Source: Pelorhabdus rhamnosifermentans (GTDB taxonomy: Bacteria; Bacillota; Negativicutes; UMGS1260). From it: a stretch of DNA of 64,000 bases. The notes beneath the pieces are model-generated. The model was not told where the DNA came from. It searched no databases and saw only the letters and a list, made by a program, of their open reading frames with translations. The DNA is taken from assembly GCF_018835585.1 (NCBI RefSeq), contig NZ_JAHGVE010000019.1:1-64000 (forward strand), written 5' to 3'. Position numbers and translations under genes: made by a program. This document shows, in pieces, positions 34,655 to 44,558 of this stretch (its first letter is position 1; each line of letters starts with the position of its first letter).

Positions 34655-35143
34655 TTGGCAACGATTGCATTATGTAGAGTGGATAGTCGTTTGATTCATG
34701 GACAGGTTGTAACCAAGTGGGTGAGCCAGACCGATGCCAATCATATTGTTGTGATGAGCGATATGTTGGCGAAAGATCCCTTTATGAAAAGTGTTTATAT
34801 GATGGCCGCTCCGCCAGATATTCAAGTGGATTGTTATGGTATTGATGAGGGGTGTGAAGAGTGGCAGAATAGCGCGTTTGGGAAAGGCCGTGTTTTAGTA
34901 TTGTTTGGCGATTTACCATCATTGCTCATTGCTTGGGAAAAGGGTTTTGAAATTAAAAAGGTGCAAGTGGGAGGCTTGGGCGGCGGTCCTAAGCGTAAAG
35001 TGGTATTTCAGAATATTACGTTAGATGATCCTGACGTTGAAATCTTAAAACAGTTGGCAGCGAAAGAGGTAGAAATCATTTTTCAAACTATACCTGAAGA
35101 CAAACCACAATCTTTTACTCAAGTTCTTAGCAAATATAAATAA
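34655..35143 (+). CDS. dgaB: PTS mannose-family IIB component
   Basis: 162 residues from TTG 34655 (GAGGAGGG 7 bases upstream), 19 bases after the IIA stop; an upstream in-frame ATG would overlap IIA and has no site. CRVDSRLIHGQVVTKWV gives phospho-His 15; VGGLGGGPKRKVV is also typical. Transfers phosphate from IIA to the incoming sugar acid. Confidence 0.88.
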   Translation: MATIALCRVDSRLIHGQVVTKWVSQTDANHIVVMSDMLAKDPFMKSVYMMAAPPDIQVDCYGIDEGCEEWQNSAFGKGRVLVLFGDLPSLLIAWEKGFEIKKVQVGGLGGGPKRKVVFQNITLDDPDVEILKQLAAKEVEIIFQTIPEDKPQSFTQVLSKYK

Positions 35144-35158
35144 GCGGGGGGACTGACA

Positions 35159-35914
35159 ATGAATTCCTTGGAAGTAGCTATTTGCATGGGGTTGTACTAT
35201 TGGTTTTCTCGGCTTCGTTTGGGTTATACCTTTTCCAGTATGTTGCTGCAGCCAGTCTGTGTGGCGGTGTTTGTGGGGCTTTTGTTGGGGGATATGTCTA
35301 AAGCGATGATCATCGGGGCGGGCGTGCAGTTAGTATATCTGGGTGTCACCTCTACACCGGGGGGAAACGTTCCATCTGATCCGGCGTTAGCTTCATGCAT
35401 TGCCATTCCAATTGCTCTAAAAACGGGTATGGACGCGAATCTGGCGGTTGCTCTAGCGGTGCCTTTTGGCGTGATTGGCATATTCGTTGATCAATTAAGA
35501 CGCACCATTAACGCAGCCTGGGTGCATATGGCTGATCGATATGCCGAGAAAGGCAATTTGCGTGGAATTTATCTATGTGCTTTTTTCTATCCTGCCTTGG
35601 CCGGGCTTGTTATTCGTTTTCCAATCGTTTTCGCTACAACCTATTACGGTGATACGGTCGTTAATAAATTCCTATCTTTGATGCCTCTGTGGTTAACTCA
35701 TTCATTTGAACTCATGGGGGGGATTTTGCCCGCATTAGGATTTGCTATTACGATTTTAGTTATTGGCAAGAAACAGTTGATCCCGTTTTTCATACTCGGC
35801 TTCTTTGCTGTGAAATTCTTGAATATCGGTGTTATGGCGGCTGCTATTTTTGGAACTTGTCTGGCTTTGTTGTATAGAGGTAATTCATCCAAAGACGGAG
35901 GCGCAAAGGCATGA
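35159..35914 (+). CDS. dgaC: PTS mannose-family IIC component
   Basis: 251 residues, multi-spanning membrane protein (VAVFVGLLLGDMSKAMIIGAGVQLVYLG; GGNVPSDPALASCIAIPIAL). Forms the transport channel with IID. GGGGG site just ahead; overlaps the IID gene by four bases. Confidence 0.88.
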   Translation: MNSLEVAICMGLYYWFSRLRLGYTFSSMLLQPVCVAVFVGLLLGDMSKAMIIGAGVQLVYLGVTSTPGGNVPSDPALASCIAIPIALKTGMDANLAVALAVPFGVIGIFVDQLRRTINAAWVHMADRYAEKGNLRGIYLCAFFYPALAGLVIRFPIVFATTYYGDTVVNKFLSLMPLWLTHSFELMGGILPALGFAITILVIGKKQLIPFFILGFFAVKFLNIGVMAAAIFGTCLALLYRGNSSKDGGAKA

Positions 35915-36741
35915 TGACTGAACAGAATCCCGTAGCAAAAGTTACGAAAAGAGATGTTACTAAAGTCTGGTTTATCTATTATTTGGGTGCTGAGTTGTCC
36001 AATTCTTACGAACGTCTGCAAAGTTTAATATTTTGTGCCAGCATGATTCCCGTTTTGAAAAAATTATATACGACAAAAGAAGCTTTGAGTGAGGCATTGC
36101 AGCGACATTTAAACTTTTTTAATACTGAGGGGATTGTCGGCAGCATTATCCACGGTATAACCATTGCCATGGAAGAACAGAAAGCGAAAGAAGAAGACGT
36201 TCCGGATGCGGCTATTACAGGTATTAAAACGGGGCTCATGGGACCGCTGGCTGGTATTGGCGATGCTGTTGTCTGGGGTGCTATTATGCCGCTGATTATT
36301 GCTGTTTTTCTTCCACTTGCCATGAATGGGAATCCCATGGGGGGGATTATGCCCTTGGTGGCTTATACCGGAGTTACTCTAGCTATTAGCTATATGCTTT
36401 GTCATAAAGGCTATACGTTGGGAAAGGAATCCATCATTGGGCTGCTGCAGGATGGGCGAATCAAGGAATTGATTACCGGTGCCAGTGTTTTGGGCTTATT
36501 TATGATGGGGGCGTTATCTGCAAGTTATATCAAAATTGCAACTCCATTAAAGATCAGTTTATTGGAGGGGAGTCCAATAGTGATTCAAGAAGTTTTGGAT
36601 TCGATGGCACCGGGATTACTGCCTCTTCTGGCGGTATTTGGAATCTATGCGTATTTGAAACACAAAGGCCCTCGTTATAACCGGATCTTAGTGACTATTA
36701 TTTTGATTAGTGTAGTCTGTTCTTTGCTCGGAATCTTATAA
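35911..36741 (+). CDS. dgaD: PTS mannose-family IID component
   Basis: 276 residues. N-terminal soluble part with NSYERLQSLIFCASMIPVLKKLY and HLNFFNTEGIVGSIIHGI, then TGLMGPLAGIGDAVVWG (about 108-125) and C-terminal helices: the IID (EIID-Man) pattern. ATG overlaps the IIC stop (ATGATGA), so translation is coupled. Confidence 0.9.
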   Translation: MMTEQNPVAKVTKRDVTKVWFIYYLGAELSNSYERLQSLIFCASMIPVLKKLYTTKEALSEALQRHLNFFNTEGIVGSIIHGITIAMEEQKAKEEDVPDAAITGIKTGLMGPLAGIGDAVVWGAIMPLIIAVFLPLAMNGNPMGGIMPLVAYTGVTLAISYMLCHKGYTLGKESIIGLLQDGRIKELITGASVLGLFMMGALSASYIKIATPLKISLLEGSPIVIQEVLDSMAPGLLPLLAVFGIYAYLKHKGPRYNRILVTIILISVVCSLLGIL

Positions 36742-36787
36742 TGGATTGTTCAAGCATCACATCTGTATAACAGGGAGAGGGAATACC

Positions 36788-37900
36788 GTGAATATTTATG
36801 AGTCTGTCGGGTTGCGTAAAGTCATTAATGCCAGTGGTAAGATGACGATATTAGGAGTGTCCACGTTGGCTGATGAAGTATCAACGGCTATATATCAGGC
36901 ATCTAAAAATTATGTAGTTATGGAAGAATTGATGGTGCGGGCCGGAGAACTGATATCGAAATACACTGGGGCGGAAGGCAGTTGTGTGACTCTTGGAGCA
37001 GCTTCGGCTATCGCGATTGCAACGGCTGCTACTATTACGAAGGGCAAATTGACTCTTGTTGAGAAGATGCCCCATAGTCAAGGATTGAAAAATGAAATCA
37101 TTTTACAAAAAGGTCATGCAGTGAACTTTGGGGCTTCTGTTATTCAGATGATTCAGCTGGGTGGCGGGCAGGTCGTTGAGGTAGGGCAAGCAAATCAGGT
37201 GTCTGTGGATCATATCAAAGAGAATATTAATGAAAATACAGCGGCACTTTTGTATGTAAAATCGCATCACGCCATCCAAAAAGGGATGGTTTCTCTTGGC
37301 AATATGATTCGTATTGCGCAAGAAAACAACTTACCGATTATTGTGGATGCTGCCGCAGAAGAAGACTTGAGAAAGTATGTCGCCATGGGAGCCGACATGG
37401 TCATCTATAGTGGTGCCAAGTCCATTGAAGGTCCAACTTCTGGTTTTATAACGGGGAAAGAGCGGTGGATTTGTGCATGTTCTCAGCAGTATAAGGGAAT
37501 TGCCAGAGCTATGAAAGTCGGGAAAGAAAGCATGATCGGTCTGTTAAAAGCATTAGAGCTCTATGAAAAAAAAGATGTGAAAGTATTGGCGGAAAAACAG
37601 AAACAGATTGTAAACTATTTGCAAGCTGAAATGAATAAGCTGAACGGATTGAGCGCTGTCGTTGAGCAGGATGAAGCCGGGCGGGAAATTTATCGGTTAA
37701 AAGTGAAAGTGGATGAAAAGGTTCTGGGCATCAATGCGCTAGAATTTATCCATGCGTTGGAAAGTGGTAATCCCGCCGTTTATACTAGAAATTATTATGC
37801 CAATCTAGGCTATATCCACTTTGATCCCAGACCACTCCAGACCGGAGAGGAGAAAATAATTTTGGATCGCGTTGCGCAGATTAGTCGTTCCCCGAGATAG
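36788..37900 (+). CDS. dgaE: D-glucosaminate-6-phosphate ammonia-lyase
   Basis: 370 residues from GTG 36788 (CAGGGAGAGGG upstream; an earlier frame extension has no site). SelA-like PLP fold: GLRKVINASGKMTILG at the N-terminus, AEEDLRKY, and the PLP lysine in YSGAKSIEGPTSG (about 211). The family converts D-glucosaminate-6-phosphate to 2-keto-3-deoxy-6-phosphogluconate and ammonia. The neighbours (mannose-type PTS, KDGP aldolase) fit this role exactly. Confidence 0.85.
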   Translation: MNIYESVGLRKVINASGKMTILGVSTLADEVSTAIYQASKNYVVMEELMVRAGELISKYTGAEGSCVTLGAASAIAIATAATITKGKLTLVEKMPHSQGLKNEIILQKGHAVNFGASVIQMIQLGGGQVVEVGQANQVSVDHIKENINENTAALLYVKSHHAIQKGMVSLGNMIRIAQENNLPIIVDAAAEEDLRKYVAMGADMVIYSGAKSIEGPTSGFITGKERWICACSQQYKGIARAMKVGKESMIGLLKALELYEKKDVKVLAEKQKQIVNYLQAEMNKLNGLSAVVEQDEAGREIYRLKVKVDEKVLGINALEFIHALESGNPAVYTRNYYANLGYIHFDPRPLQTGEEKIILDRVAQISRSPR

Positions 37901-37944
37901 AGTGGTTTGATTAGAAACTTTTGTGGAAGAAGGAGGACTGTGTT

Positions 37945-38691
37945 ATGTATCTGGATAGATTCAGTTTTTACCAAGATCGGGTTGCTGTAAATTTTCTGGC
38001 AAAAGATCCCGAAAATGCCAAGAACGTCGTAGATGCTATGGAAGGAAATGCTGTTATTGGCTTATTATCGAAAAATTTTGCTACAATGACTGAGGCAGTA
38101 GAAATGGCCAAAAAATACCTGAAAAAGATTCCCGTTTTGTCCATTGGTTTGGGGGCTGGCGATCCGAAGCAATGGTCTATTGTTGCAGACATAGCGGCCG
38201 AACTTGATCCGGGGCATGTAAATCAGGTATATACGGCGGCTGGTTACACGGTGGGATTGCTTAAAGGAAAAGGCTGCGATCATACTTTCGTCAATGCTTT
38301 GATCAGTCCCACCGGGACGATTGGCAAGGTCAAGATATCTACTGGTGCCGAAAGCAATAAAATGACAGAGGTTCTGGCCGATATTGATACCGCTGTGATG
38401 ATGCTCAAGGAAGTAGGCGTTCAATCGATAAAATTTTTTAATATGGCAGGACTAAAACATATTGAAGAATTGAAAGCAGTGGCTGAATCATGCGTGAGAA
38501 TGGGGATGCCAGTATTGGAGCCAACGGGAGGCATTGGTTTGGAAAACATTCGTGAAATAGTCAAAGTATGCATGGATGCAGGGTGTCCAAAGGTCATTCC
38601 GCATGTTTATAGCAGTGCCATTGATAAAAAAACCGGTCTCACAGAGATTCAGATAGTTCGGCAGATATATGAAGAGATTAAGAAAATATAA
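37945..38691 (+). CDS. dgaF: KDGP aldolase, DgaF type
   Basis: 248 residues from ATG 37945 with GAAGGAGGA upstream. Resembles the KDGP_aldolase (DgaF) family: VAVNFLAKDPENAKNVVDAM, GLGAGDPKQWSIVADIA, HVNQVYTAAGYT, NALISPTGTIGKVKISTGA and VLEPTGGIGLENI. Predicted to cleave 2-keto-3-deoxy-6-phosphogluconate to pyruvate and glyceraldehyde-3-phosphate. Structurally unrelated in sequence to the eda product at 30371, so the window holds two different enzymes for the same cleavage. Ends the sigma-54 operon. Confidence 0.88.
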   Translation: MYLDRFSFYQDRVAVNFLAKDPENAKNVVDAMEGNAVIGLLSKNFATMTEAVEMAKKYLKKIPVLSIGLGAGDPKQWSIVADIAAELDPGHVNQVYTAAGYTVGLLKGKGCDHTFVNALISPTGTIGKVKISTGAESNKMTEVLADIDTAVMMLKEVGVQSIKFFNMAGLKHIEELKAVAESCVRMGMPVLEPTGGIGLENIREIVKVCMDAGCPKVIPHVYSSAIDKKTGLTEIQIVRQIYEEIKKI

Positions 38692-38720
38692 TATCAATTT
38701 TTCTATCAAGATATTGAAAT

Positions 38721-38774
38721 AAAATATACCCTATAGGCTGGACATAAAAAGATCCAACCTATAGGGTATATTTG
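38721..38774. terminator. Bidirectional terminator
   Basis: Stem AAATATACCCTATAGG(ctgga) / (tccaa)CCTATAGGGTATATTT of about 20 bp between the convergent dgaF and araD genes. Confidence 0.9.
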
Positions 38775-38799
38775 TACAAGACGATGAATGTAGTTGTAG

Positions 38800-39492
38800 T
38801 TATTTTTGTCCGTAGTAGGCGTTTTTACCATGTTTTCTTAAATAATGTTTATCTAATAATGTCTGCTGCATACTGTCGAGTTCGGAATTGTTCAACAGCA
38901 CTGCATGCCAAGCCATAAATGCCACTTCTTCAAGAACAACTGCATGATGTACAGCATCTGCGGCATTTTTACCCCAGGCGAATGGACCATGCGAATAGAC
39001 AAGCACACCTGGAATATCCATCATATTTTTACCGACAAATGTTTCTGTGATAACTTTTCCCGTTTCTTTTTCGTATTCTCCGCTAATTTCTTCATCTGTC
39101 ATCGCTCGTGTACATGGAATCGTACCATAAAAATCATCGGCGTGAGTTGTGCCAAGCGCCGGGATTCCCTTTCTCGCCTGCGCCCACGCTGTGGCATAAC
39201 GGGAATGAGTGTGTACAATACCACCGATATCCGGGCATGCTTTATAAAGTTCAATATGCGTTGCCGTATCTGAAGAGGGATTCAGCTTTCCCTCGACAAT
39301 ATTTCCATTCAAATCAACAACAACCATCTGATCGGGCTGCATCTCCTGATAATCGACGCCGGAGGGTTTAATGACGATCAAATTACTTTCACGATCAATC
39401 GCGGATACATTGCCCCAGGTGAAGGTTACCAGTTTATAAGCAGGAAGCATCATATTGGCCCGATAGACTTCTTCTTTTAATTGTTCTAGCAT
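38800..39492 (-). CDS. araD: L-ribulose-5-phosphate 4-epimerase
   Basis: 230 residues. Class II aldolase fold: zinc ligands H94 and H96 in [12 protein letters not shown] and a third His in [10 protein letters not shown] (near 170); D75 in NPSSDTATH and TTHADDFYG are also conserved. Converts L-ribulose-5-phosphate to D-xylulose-5-phosphate. Start has CGGGAGG. Last gene of the araB-araA-araD operon, 15 bases after araA. Confidence 0.97.
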   Translation of the reverse strand: MLEQLKEEVYRANMMLPAYKLVTFTWGNVSAIDRESNLIVIKPSGVDYQEMQPDQMVVVDLNGNIVEGKLNPSSDTATHIELYKACPDIGGIVHTHSRYATAWAQARKGIPALGTTHADDFYGTIPCTRAMTDEEISGEYEKETGKVITETFVGKNMMDIPGVLVYSHGPFAWGKNAADAVHHAVVLEEVAFMAWHAVLLNNSELDSMQQTLLDKHYLRKHGKNAYYGQK

Positions 39493-39507
39493 TTTTTCCT
39501 CCCGATT

Positions 39508-40989
39508 CTATTTTAATTTCCATACAAGATCAGCAATCATTAAATCGTGTTTAAATTGATCTAGATCAATATTTTCTTTAATATGCACGAATTCAATACC
39601 CATCATATCTGCCCAGTCGCTGAGCTGTTCGGCTGTTACGGAAAAACTAATGACACTGTGATGGGCACCGCCAGCTGTAATCCATGCTTCAGCGGATGTC
39701 TCAAGGTTAGGAAGCGGTTTCCACATGACTCTGGCCACAGGCAGATTCGGCATTGGCATAATCGGTTTTACAGCCAACACATCATTGACAATCAAACGCA
39801 TTCTTCCGCCCATATCGATCAGGGAGGCTGTAATCGCCTTACCTGATTTACCTTGGAATACAAGTCTTGCCGGCGCAGCTTTACCGCCAATACCCAACGG
39901 ATGTACTTCGATCCGTGGTTTTTCGGCCGCAACGCTCGGACATACTTCAAGCATGTGTGCACCTAAAATTAGTCCTTCACCATGATCGGCAAAATGATAG
40001 GTGTAATCTTCCATAAGTGCCGTACCTTGATCTGCCCCCTGCGCCATTGCTTTCATCACATGCGTCAGTGCAGCTACTTTCCAGTCGCCTTCCGGACCAA
40101 AACCATAGCCTTGCGCGGTCAGATGCTGTGTTGCAAGTCCCGGCAATTGTTTCATTCCATACAAATCTTCAAATGTATTGACAAAAGCATCAAAGTTGCC
40201 TTCCAAGAGAAATTTTTTCATTCCAATTTCCATTTGAGCTTGATAGCGTACCGATTCAATATCGTTTGTATGCAGGATATATTGACTTTCATATTGTTCC
40301 ATGAGTGCATCAATTTCTTGTTTCTTGACTGCTTCAATATAAGGAACCAAATCTCCAACAGGGTAAGTATTGACTGACCAGCCTAGTTTGATTTGTGCTT
40401 CGACTTTATCCCCTTCTGTGACAGCCACATCACGCATATTGTCGCCAAAACGGGCCACTTTCAGCGATTTACTTGCCAAAACTCCCACAGACGTACGCAT
40501 CCATGCACCGATCTTTTTCTGTACCGATTCATCCGCCCAGTATCCGGCAACAATTTTACGATTTAAACGCATTCTTGTCCCAATAAATCCATGCTCGCGG
40601 TCGCCATGGGCAGACTGATTCAGATTCATGAAATCCATATCAATGGCTTCATTGGGAATCTCTCGATTAAATTGTGTGTGTAAATGTAAATAAGGTTTCT
40701 GCAGCTTACTTAATCCTCGAATCCACATTTTTGAGGGAGAAAATGTATGCATCCATGTGATCACTCCGACGCATTTTTTATCATAGTTTGCATCTTCCAT
40801 AACCTGCTCAATCGTATCGGAAGTCGTCGCAACAACTTTAAAGAAAATTTTTGCTGGAATATGTTTAGATTCATTTAAACTTTCGGCTATGATAGCAGAG
40901 TGTTCCGCTACTTTTTTTAATGTTTCTTCACCATAGAGCTGTTGGCTGCCGGTAATAAACCAGAATTGGTAATTTTCTAACTGTTTCAT
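39508..40989 (-). CDS. araA: L-arabinose isomerase
   Basis: 493 residues, full length. N-terminal WFITGSQQLYGEETLKKV and catalytic-region GFGPEGDWKVAALTHVMKAM plus FVNTFEDLYGMKQLPGLATQ; the metal-binding Glu/His set is intact by eye. Isomerises L-arabinose to L-ribulose. 51 bases downstream of araB. Confidence 0.97.
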   Translation of the reverse strand: MKQLENYQFWFITGSQQLYGEETLKKVAEHSAIIAESLNESKHIPAKIFFKVVATTSDTIEQVMEDANYDKKCVGVITWMHTFSPSKMWIRGLSKLQKPYLHLHTQFNREIPNEAIDMDFMNLNQSAHGDREHGFIGTRMRLNRKIVAGYWADESVQKKIGAWMRTSVGVLASKSLKVARFGDNMRDVAVTEGDKVEAQIKLGWSVNTYPVGDLVPYIEAVKKQEIDALMEQYESQYILHTNDIESVRYQAQMEIGMKKFLLEGNFDAFVNTFEDLYGMKQLPGLATQHLTAQGYGFGPEGDWKVAALTHVMKAMAQGADQGTALMEDYTYHFADHGEGLILGAHMLEVCPSVAAEKPRIEVHPLGIGGKAAPARLVFQGKSGKAITASLIDMGGRMRLIVNDVLAVKPIMPMPNLPVARVMWKPLPNLETSAEAWITAGGAHHSVISFSVTAEQLSDWADMMGIEFVHIKENIDLDQFKHDLMIADLVWKLK

Positions 40990-41040
40990 CGTAACTCCCC
41001 CTTAAAATATCTCATTACTGAGTGCTTACTGTAATGATCT

Positions 41041-42717
41041 TCACTCTTGATCTTGTACAACTGCTTTTTTTATTTTCTTTAAATGTTTCATCACATCATT
41101 TGTACCACGGCCAAAATAATCATGTAGTGCATGATATTCCGCATAAAGTTGATTATAGACAGCTACATTTTTCGGATTGGGCAGGTAAACTTCCGAGCGC
41201 AATTTCCCCATTTTCTTTGTTGCATCAAATACACTATTATAACCACCCGCTTCTTTACCGGCAGCAACAGCACCAAAAATTGCTGCGCCAAGTGCAGGAC
41301 CTTGAGTAGAACCGGCAATTTTGATGGGCAGATTAATGACATCAGCATAAATATGCATAGCTAAGGAATTCTTTTGAGAAATACCGCCTGATGCATAAAA
41401 TTCATTGACTGGAACGCCGGATTGACGGAATGTTTCAATAATTTTTCGGGTACCGAATGCCGTTGCTTCAATCAATGCACGATACATTTCTTCCGGCTTT
41501 GTCTGTAAGGTCATACCCAACATCATTCCTGTTAAATCTACATCAACAAGCACGGAACGATTACCATTCCACCAGTCCAAGGCCAGCAAACCACTTTCAC
41601 CTGCAGATAAACGCGCAGCTTTTTCTGTTAAAAACTGATGAATATCGATGGCCTTTTCGCGTGCTTCTTCCCAATAGCTTACAGGAAGGCATTCTTTTAC
41701 AAACCATTCAAAATGATCACCCACGCAGGACTGTCCGGCTTCATAGCCAAAAAAGCCGGGTAATATCCCATCCTGTACAACACCACACATACCCGGAACC
41801 ATCTTTTCTTCATTACTTAACAAAACATGGCAGGTAGAAGTGCCCATAATTGCCAGGATTTTTCCGCAGCCATCAATTTTTACTGCAGGAACGGTCACAT
41901 GCGCATCGACATTACCTACTGCGACAGCTGTTCCTGGTTTTAATCCAGTCAATTTCGCCGCCTTTTCAGTAATCATCCCGGCTTTTTCACCAAGGGCTGT
42001 AACGGGACAACTCAATTTGTCGGCAATAACATTTTCCAAGCGAGGATCGAGAGCCTTAAAAAATTCTTTTGGCGGATAACCGTCTTTTTTATGCCACATG
42101 GCCTTATAACCTGCCGTACAAGAATTCCTTGTCTGTACCCCTGTCAGCTGCCATATGATCCAATCTGCCGCTTCAACAAAATAATCCATCGCTTCATATA
42201 TTTCCGGTGCTTCATCAAGAATCTGCCATAATTTTGGTATTTCCCATTCGGAAGAAATCTTACCGCCGTAACGTTTCAGCCATTCTTCTTTACGCTGAAG
42301 GGCAATTTCATTCAATTGATTCGCTTTATCCTGTGCTGCATGATGTTTCCATAATTTAACATAGGCATGAGGGTTGGAACGAAATTCGTCAAGAAAACAA
42401 AGCGGCGTTCCATCCGCTTTGACTGGGAGAACGGTACATGCTGTAAAATCTGTTCCAATCCCGATGATGTCATTCGGCGAGATTCCTGTCTGGCGAATTA
42501 ATTCCGGAATCGTATAGGAGAGAGCATCGAGATAATCCTGCGGATGTTGCAGGGCCCAATCCACGCCAAGCTTTGTGCCATCAGGCAATTCTTTATCCAT
42601 TACAGCATGAGGATAATCAAAAATACAGCTAAGCAATTCTCTGCCACTTTCGACTTCGACTAATACGGCCCGACCTGAAAGTGATCCAAAATCCACACCG
42701 ATTGTATACTTTGTCAT
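41041..42717 (-). CDS. araB: L-ribulokinase
   Basis: 558 residues. FGGY kinase: [18 protein letters not shown] at 4-21 (the SLSGRA variant is ribulokinase-specific), [11 protein letters not shown], and [21 protein letters not shown] near the end. Phosphorylates L-ribulose. Its ATG follows AAAGGGAGG. Promoter and AraR-type sites are at 42811-42891. Confidence 0.97.
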   Translation of the reverse strand: MTKYTIGVDFGSLSGRAVLVEVESGRELLSCIFDYPHAVMDKELPDGTKLGVDWALQHPQDYLDALSYTIPELIRQTGISPNDIIGIGTDFTACTVLPVKADGTPLCFLDEFRSNPHAYVKLWKHHAAQDKANQLNEIALQRKEEWLKRYGGKISSEWEIPKLWQILDEAPEIYEAMDYFVEAADWIIWQLTGVQTRNSCTAGYKAMWHKKDGYPPKEFFKALDPRLENVIADKLSCPVTALGEKAGMITEKAAKLTGLKPGTAVAVGNVDAHVTVPAVKIDGCGKILAIMGTSTCHVLLSNEEKMVPGMCGVVQDGILPGFFGYEAGQSCVGDHFEWFVKECLPVSYWEEAREKAIDIHQFLTEKAARLSAGESGLLALDWWNGNRSVLVDVDLTGMMLGMTLQTKPEEMYRALIEATAFGTRKIIETFRQSGVPVNEFYASGGISQKNSLAMHIYADVINLPIKIAGSTQGPALGAAIFGAVAAGKEAGGYNSVFDATKKMGKLRSEVYLPNPKNVAVYNQLYAEYHALHDYFGRGTNDVMKHLKKIKKAVVQDQE

Positions 42718-43064
42718 AAAATAACCTCCCTTTTTATGTGAATAATTACAAGCGCCCGTTTAGAAGTCAATAATCATCTATTTGTTCACAATAACACAAA
42801 ACTATTAATTATTATGTAGTACAACTTTAAAATATTCATCATACAACTTACTTTTCAATATAGCACTGTTTATAGAAAATTACAACTATTATTATCTGGC
42901 GATATTGTCATGCAGAATTCTTAAAATGCAACCGTAATATGATCTGGAGTCCATCAATTATTTCATGTTTAAGCATACTAGGAGGGACTATCTTTGGTTT
43001 ATAAAGTTGCAATAAAAATTTTTATATGATAATGTGAGGAAAAAAAGTGGAGGAACAATACTGG
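42718..43064. other. Divergent araB-araR control region
   Basis: Non-coding and AT-rich. Contains the araB promoter with its operators (previous entry) and an araR promoter TTGCAA (43007-43012), 17 bases, TAATGT (43030-43035), 30 bases before the araR start. No other structure seen. Confidence 0.6.
42811..42891 (-). promoter_or_regulatory. araB promoter with AraR-type operators
   Basis: Minus-strand -35 TTGTAA (42880-42885), 17 bases, -10 TATATT (42857-42862). Three sites resembling AGTTGTAtgAT occur: ATTACAACT over the -35 (42879-42887), ATCATACAACTT (42838-42849) just downstream and ATGTAGTACAACT (42814-42826). The middle one is identical in reverse to the site at 44280-44290, so one regulator probably acts on both promoters. 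Confidence 0.7.
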
Positions 43065-44150
43065 ATGAACAAGAAGACTGAGCCGAAGTATTTAAAAGTT
43101 GTACATGCCATAAAGAAGCAGATTGCTGATAATGCGCTTTGTATCGGTGATCGTTTGCAATCAGAAAATGAATTGAGCCATTTTTTTGGATTGAGCAGGC
43201 AAACAGTGCGGCAAGCGACGAGTATATTAGAGAGTGAAGGAATATTAGAAAGAAGACGCGGCAGCGGCACCTATGTTGCATCGGCAAGAATTGTTCCCCA
43301 TGCTGCGACGATGAATATCGGCGTGATTACAACGTATCTTGATGATTATATTTTCCCAAGTGTGATTCAAGGAATCGACCGAATATTGACACAAAACGGT
43401 TATTCCATGCAGCTATCTATTACGTACAATAAAGTAGAAAACGAAACGAAAATTTTAGAGGCATTGCTTGAAAGGGGGGTAGATGGACTGATTATTGAAC
43501 CAACGAAAAGCGGTTTGCCAAATTTGAATATGGACTTGTATAAACAAATAAAACGGCAGGGTATTCCCTGTGTCTTTATTCATGCCTGTTATCAGGAAAT
43601 GTCTTTTCCCTATGTTGCAATGGATGATTTTATGTGTGGTAAGGCTGCAGCAGATTATTTAGTGCAGAAGAATCATTCTCAAATTGCAGCAGTGCTTAAA
43701 TCAGATGATATGCAGGGACATTTGCGTTATGCAGGTTATGCCAGCGAATTAAAGAAGAACAAGTTGTTGCTGCGCGAAGAACGTATTGTGTGGTTTACGA
43801 CAGAAGATTTGGATATAGAATTTGCTGAACATTTTGAGCAGCAGGTATTTAAACGTCTGGAAAACTGCACTGCAGTCGTTTGCTATAATGATCAGATAGC
43901 ACTTAGAGTGATGAAAGTTCTTGTGAAAAACCATAAAAGAATACCGTTAGATGTTTCTGTAATCAGTTTCGATAATTCGAATTTGGCAACCATGGGACCC
44001 GTTGGATTGACGACCTTTTCTCATCCAAAAGAAGAATTGGGGAAGGTTGCAGCCGAGAATTTAATGAAATTAATCAAAAGTGAACCTTGTGATATAGCGG
44101 TTAAATTTAAGCCGGAACTTGTCGAAAGAGGTTCTGTGTGTAAAATTTAA
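43065..44150 (+). CDS. araR: AraR-type GntR/LacI chimeric repressor
   Basis: 361 residues from ATG 43065 (GTGGAGG 10 bases upstream; an in-frame GTG at 43047 is possible). N-terminal GntR winged helix (about 10-75: QSENELSHFFGLSRQTVRQATSILESEGILERRRGSGTYV) joined to a LacI/periplasmic-binding effector domain (about 85-361). This chimera is the hallmark of Firmicute AraR, which releases DNA on binding L-arabinose. It lies between araBAD and the ABC importer, each preceded by the same operator type. Confidence 0.93.
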   Translation: MNKKTEPKYLKVVHAIKKQIADNALCIGDRLQSENELSHFFGLSRQTVRQATSILESEGILERRRGSGTYVASARIVPHAATMNIGVITTYLDDYIFPSVIQGIDRILTQNGYSMQLSITYNKVENETKILEALLERGVDGLIIEPTKSGLPNLNMDLYKQIKRQGIPCVFIHACYQEMSFPYVAMDDFMCGKAAADYLVQKNHSQIAAVLKSDDMQGHLRYAGYASELKKNKLLLREERIVWFTTEDLDIEFAEHFEQQVFKRLENCTAVVCYNDQIALRVMKVLVKNHKRIPLDVSVISFDNSNLATMGPVGLTTFSHPKEELGKVAAENLMKLIKSEPCDIAVKFKPELVERGSVCKI

Positions 44151-44558
44151 TTTTTAGAGGATAAATTTCGACTGGCATATCAGAAAGATGCAATAATTAT
44201 CAATTTTCCGAAAAACGGTATTGAAAAATTATATTTTGAATAGTATACTTTAAATATAATTGTATGATAAATAAATTAAAGTTGTATGATCTATTAATGC
44301 GTAAAATAATGTACAACTGTATCACCGGAAGAAAAAGGGGGCGATAGTAAAAACGAATGCACAAATACAGGCAATCGAAGGGTAATCAAATTTACTTTTA
44401 TTTTTCGTTAAAATAATGCAAATATTTTAAATTAAAAATTAAATAATGCTTAGTTTGAAATAACAGAAATGGATCTTTAATAGAAATTATGCCGATCTTC
44501 ATGGAAAGCAAATGAAATGAAAAAATGGGTAGTGATTAAATTTTGAGGAGGAAAAGTA
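44151..44558. other. Control region of the sugar ABC importer
   Basis: No gene. Contains the promoter and AraR-like sites at 44221-44321; 44330-44558 is AT-rich leader without recognisable structure except the GAGGAGG ribosome site. Confidence 0.5.
44221..44321 (+). promoter_or_regulatory. Importer promoter with three AraR-type operators
   Basis: -35 TTGAAA (44221-44226), 17 bases, -10 TATACT (44244-44249). Downstream lie AATTGTATGAT (44258-44268), AGTTGTATGAT (44280-44290) and ATGTACAACT (44309-44318, reverse orientation). Their position after the promoter fits repression by roadblock or looping. Confidence 0.65.

Noticed and set aside
39583-41837. Plus-strand frames opposite araA and araB
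   Set aside because: Antisense to strongly conserved genes and without ribosome sites.
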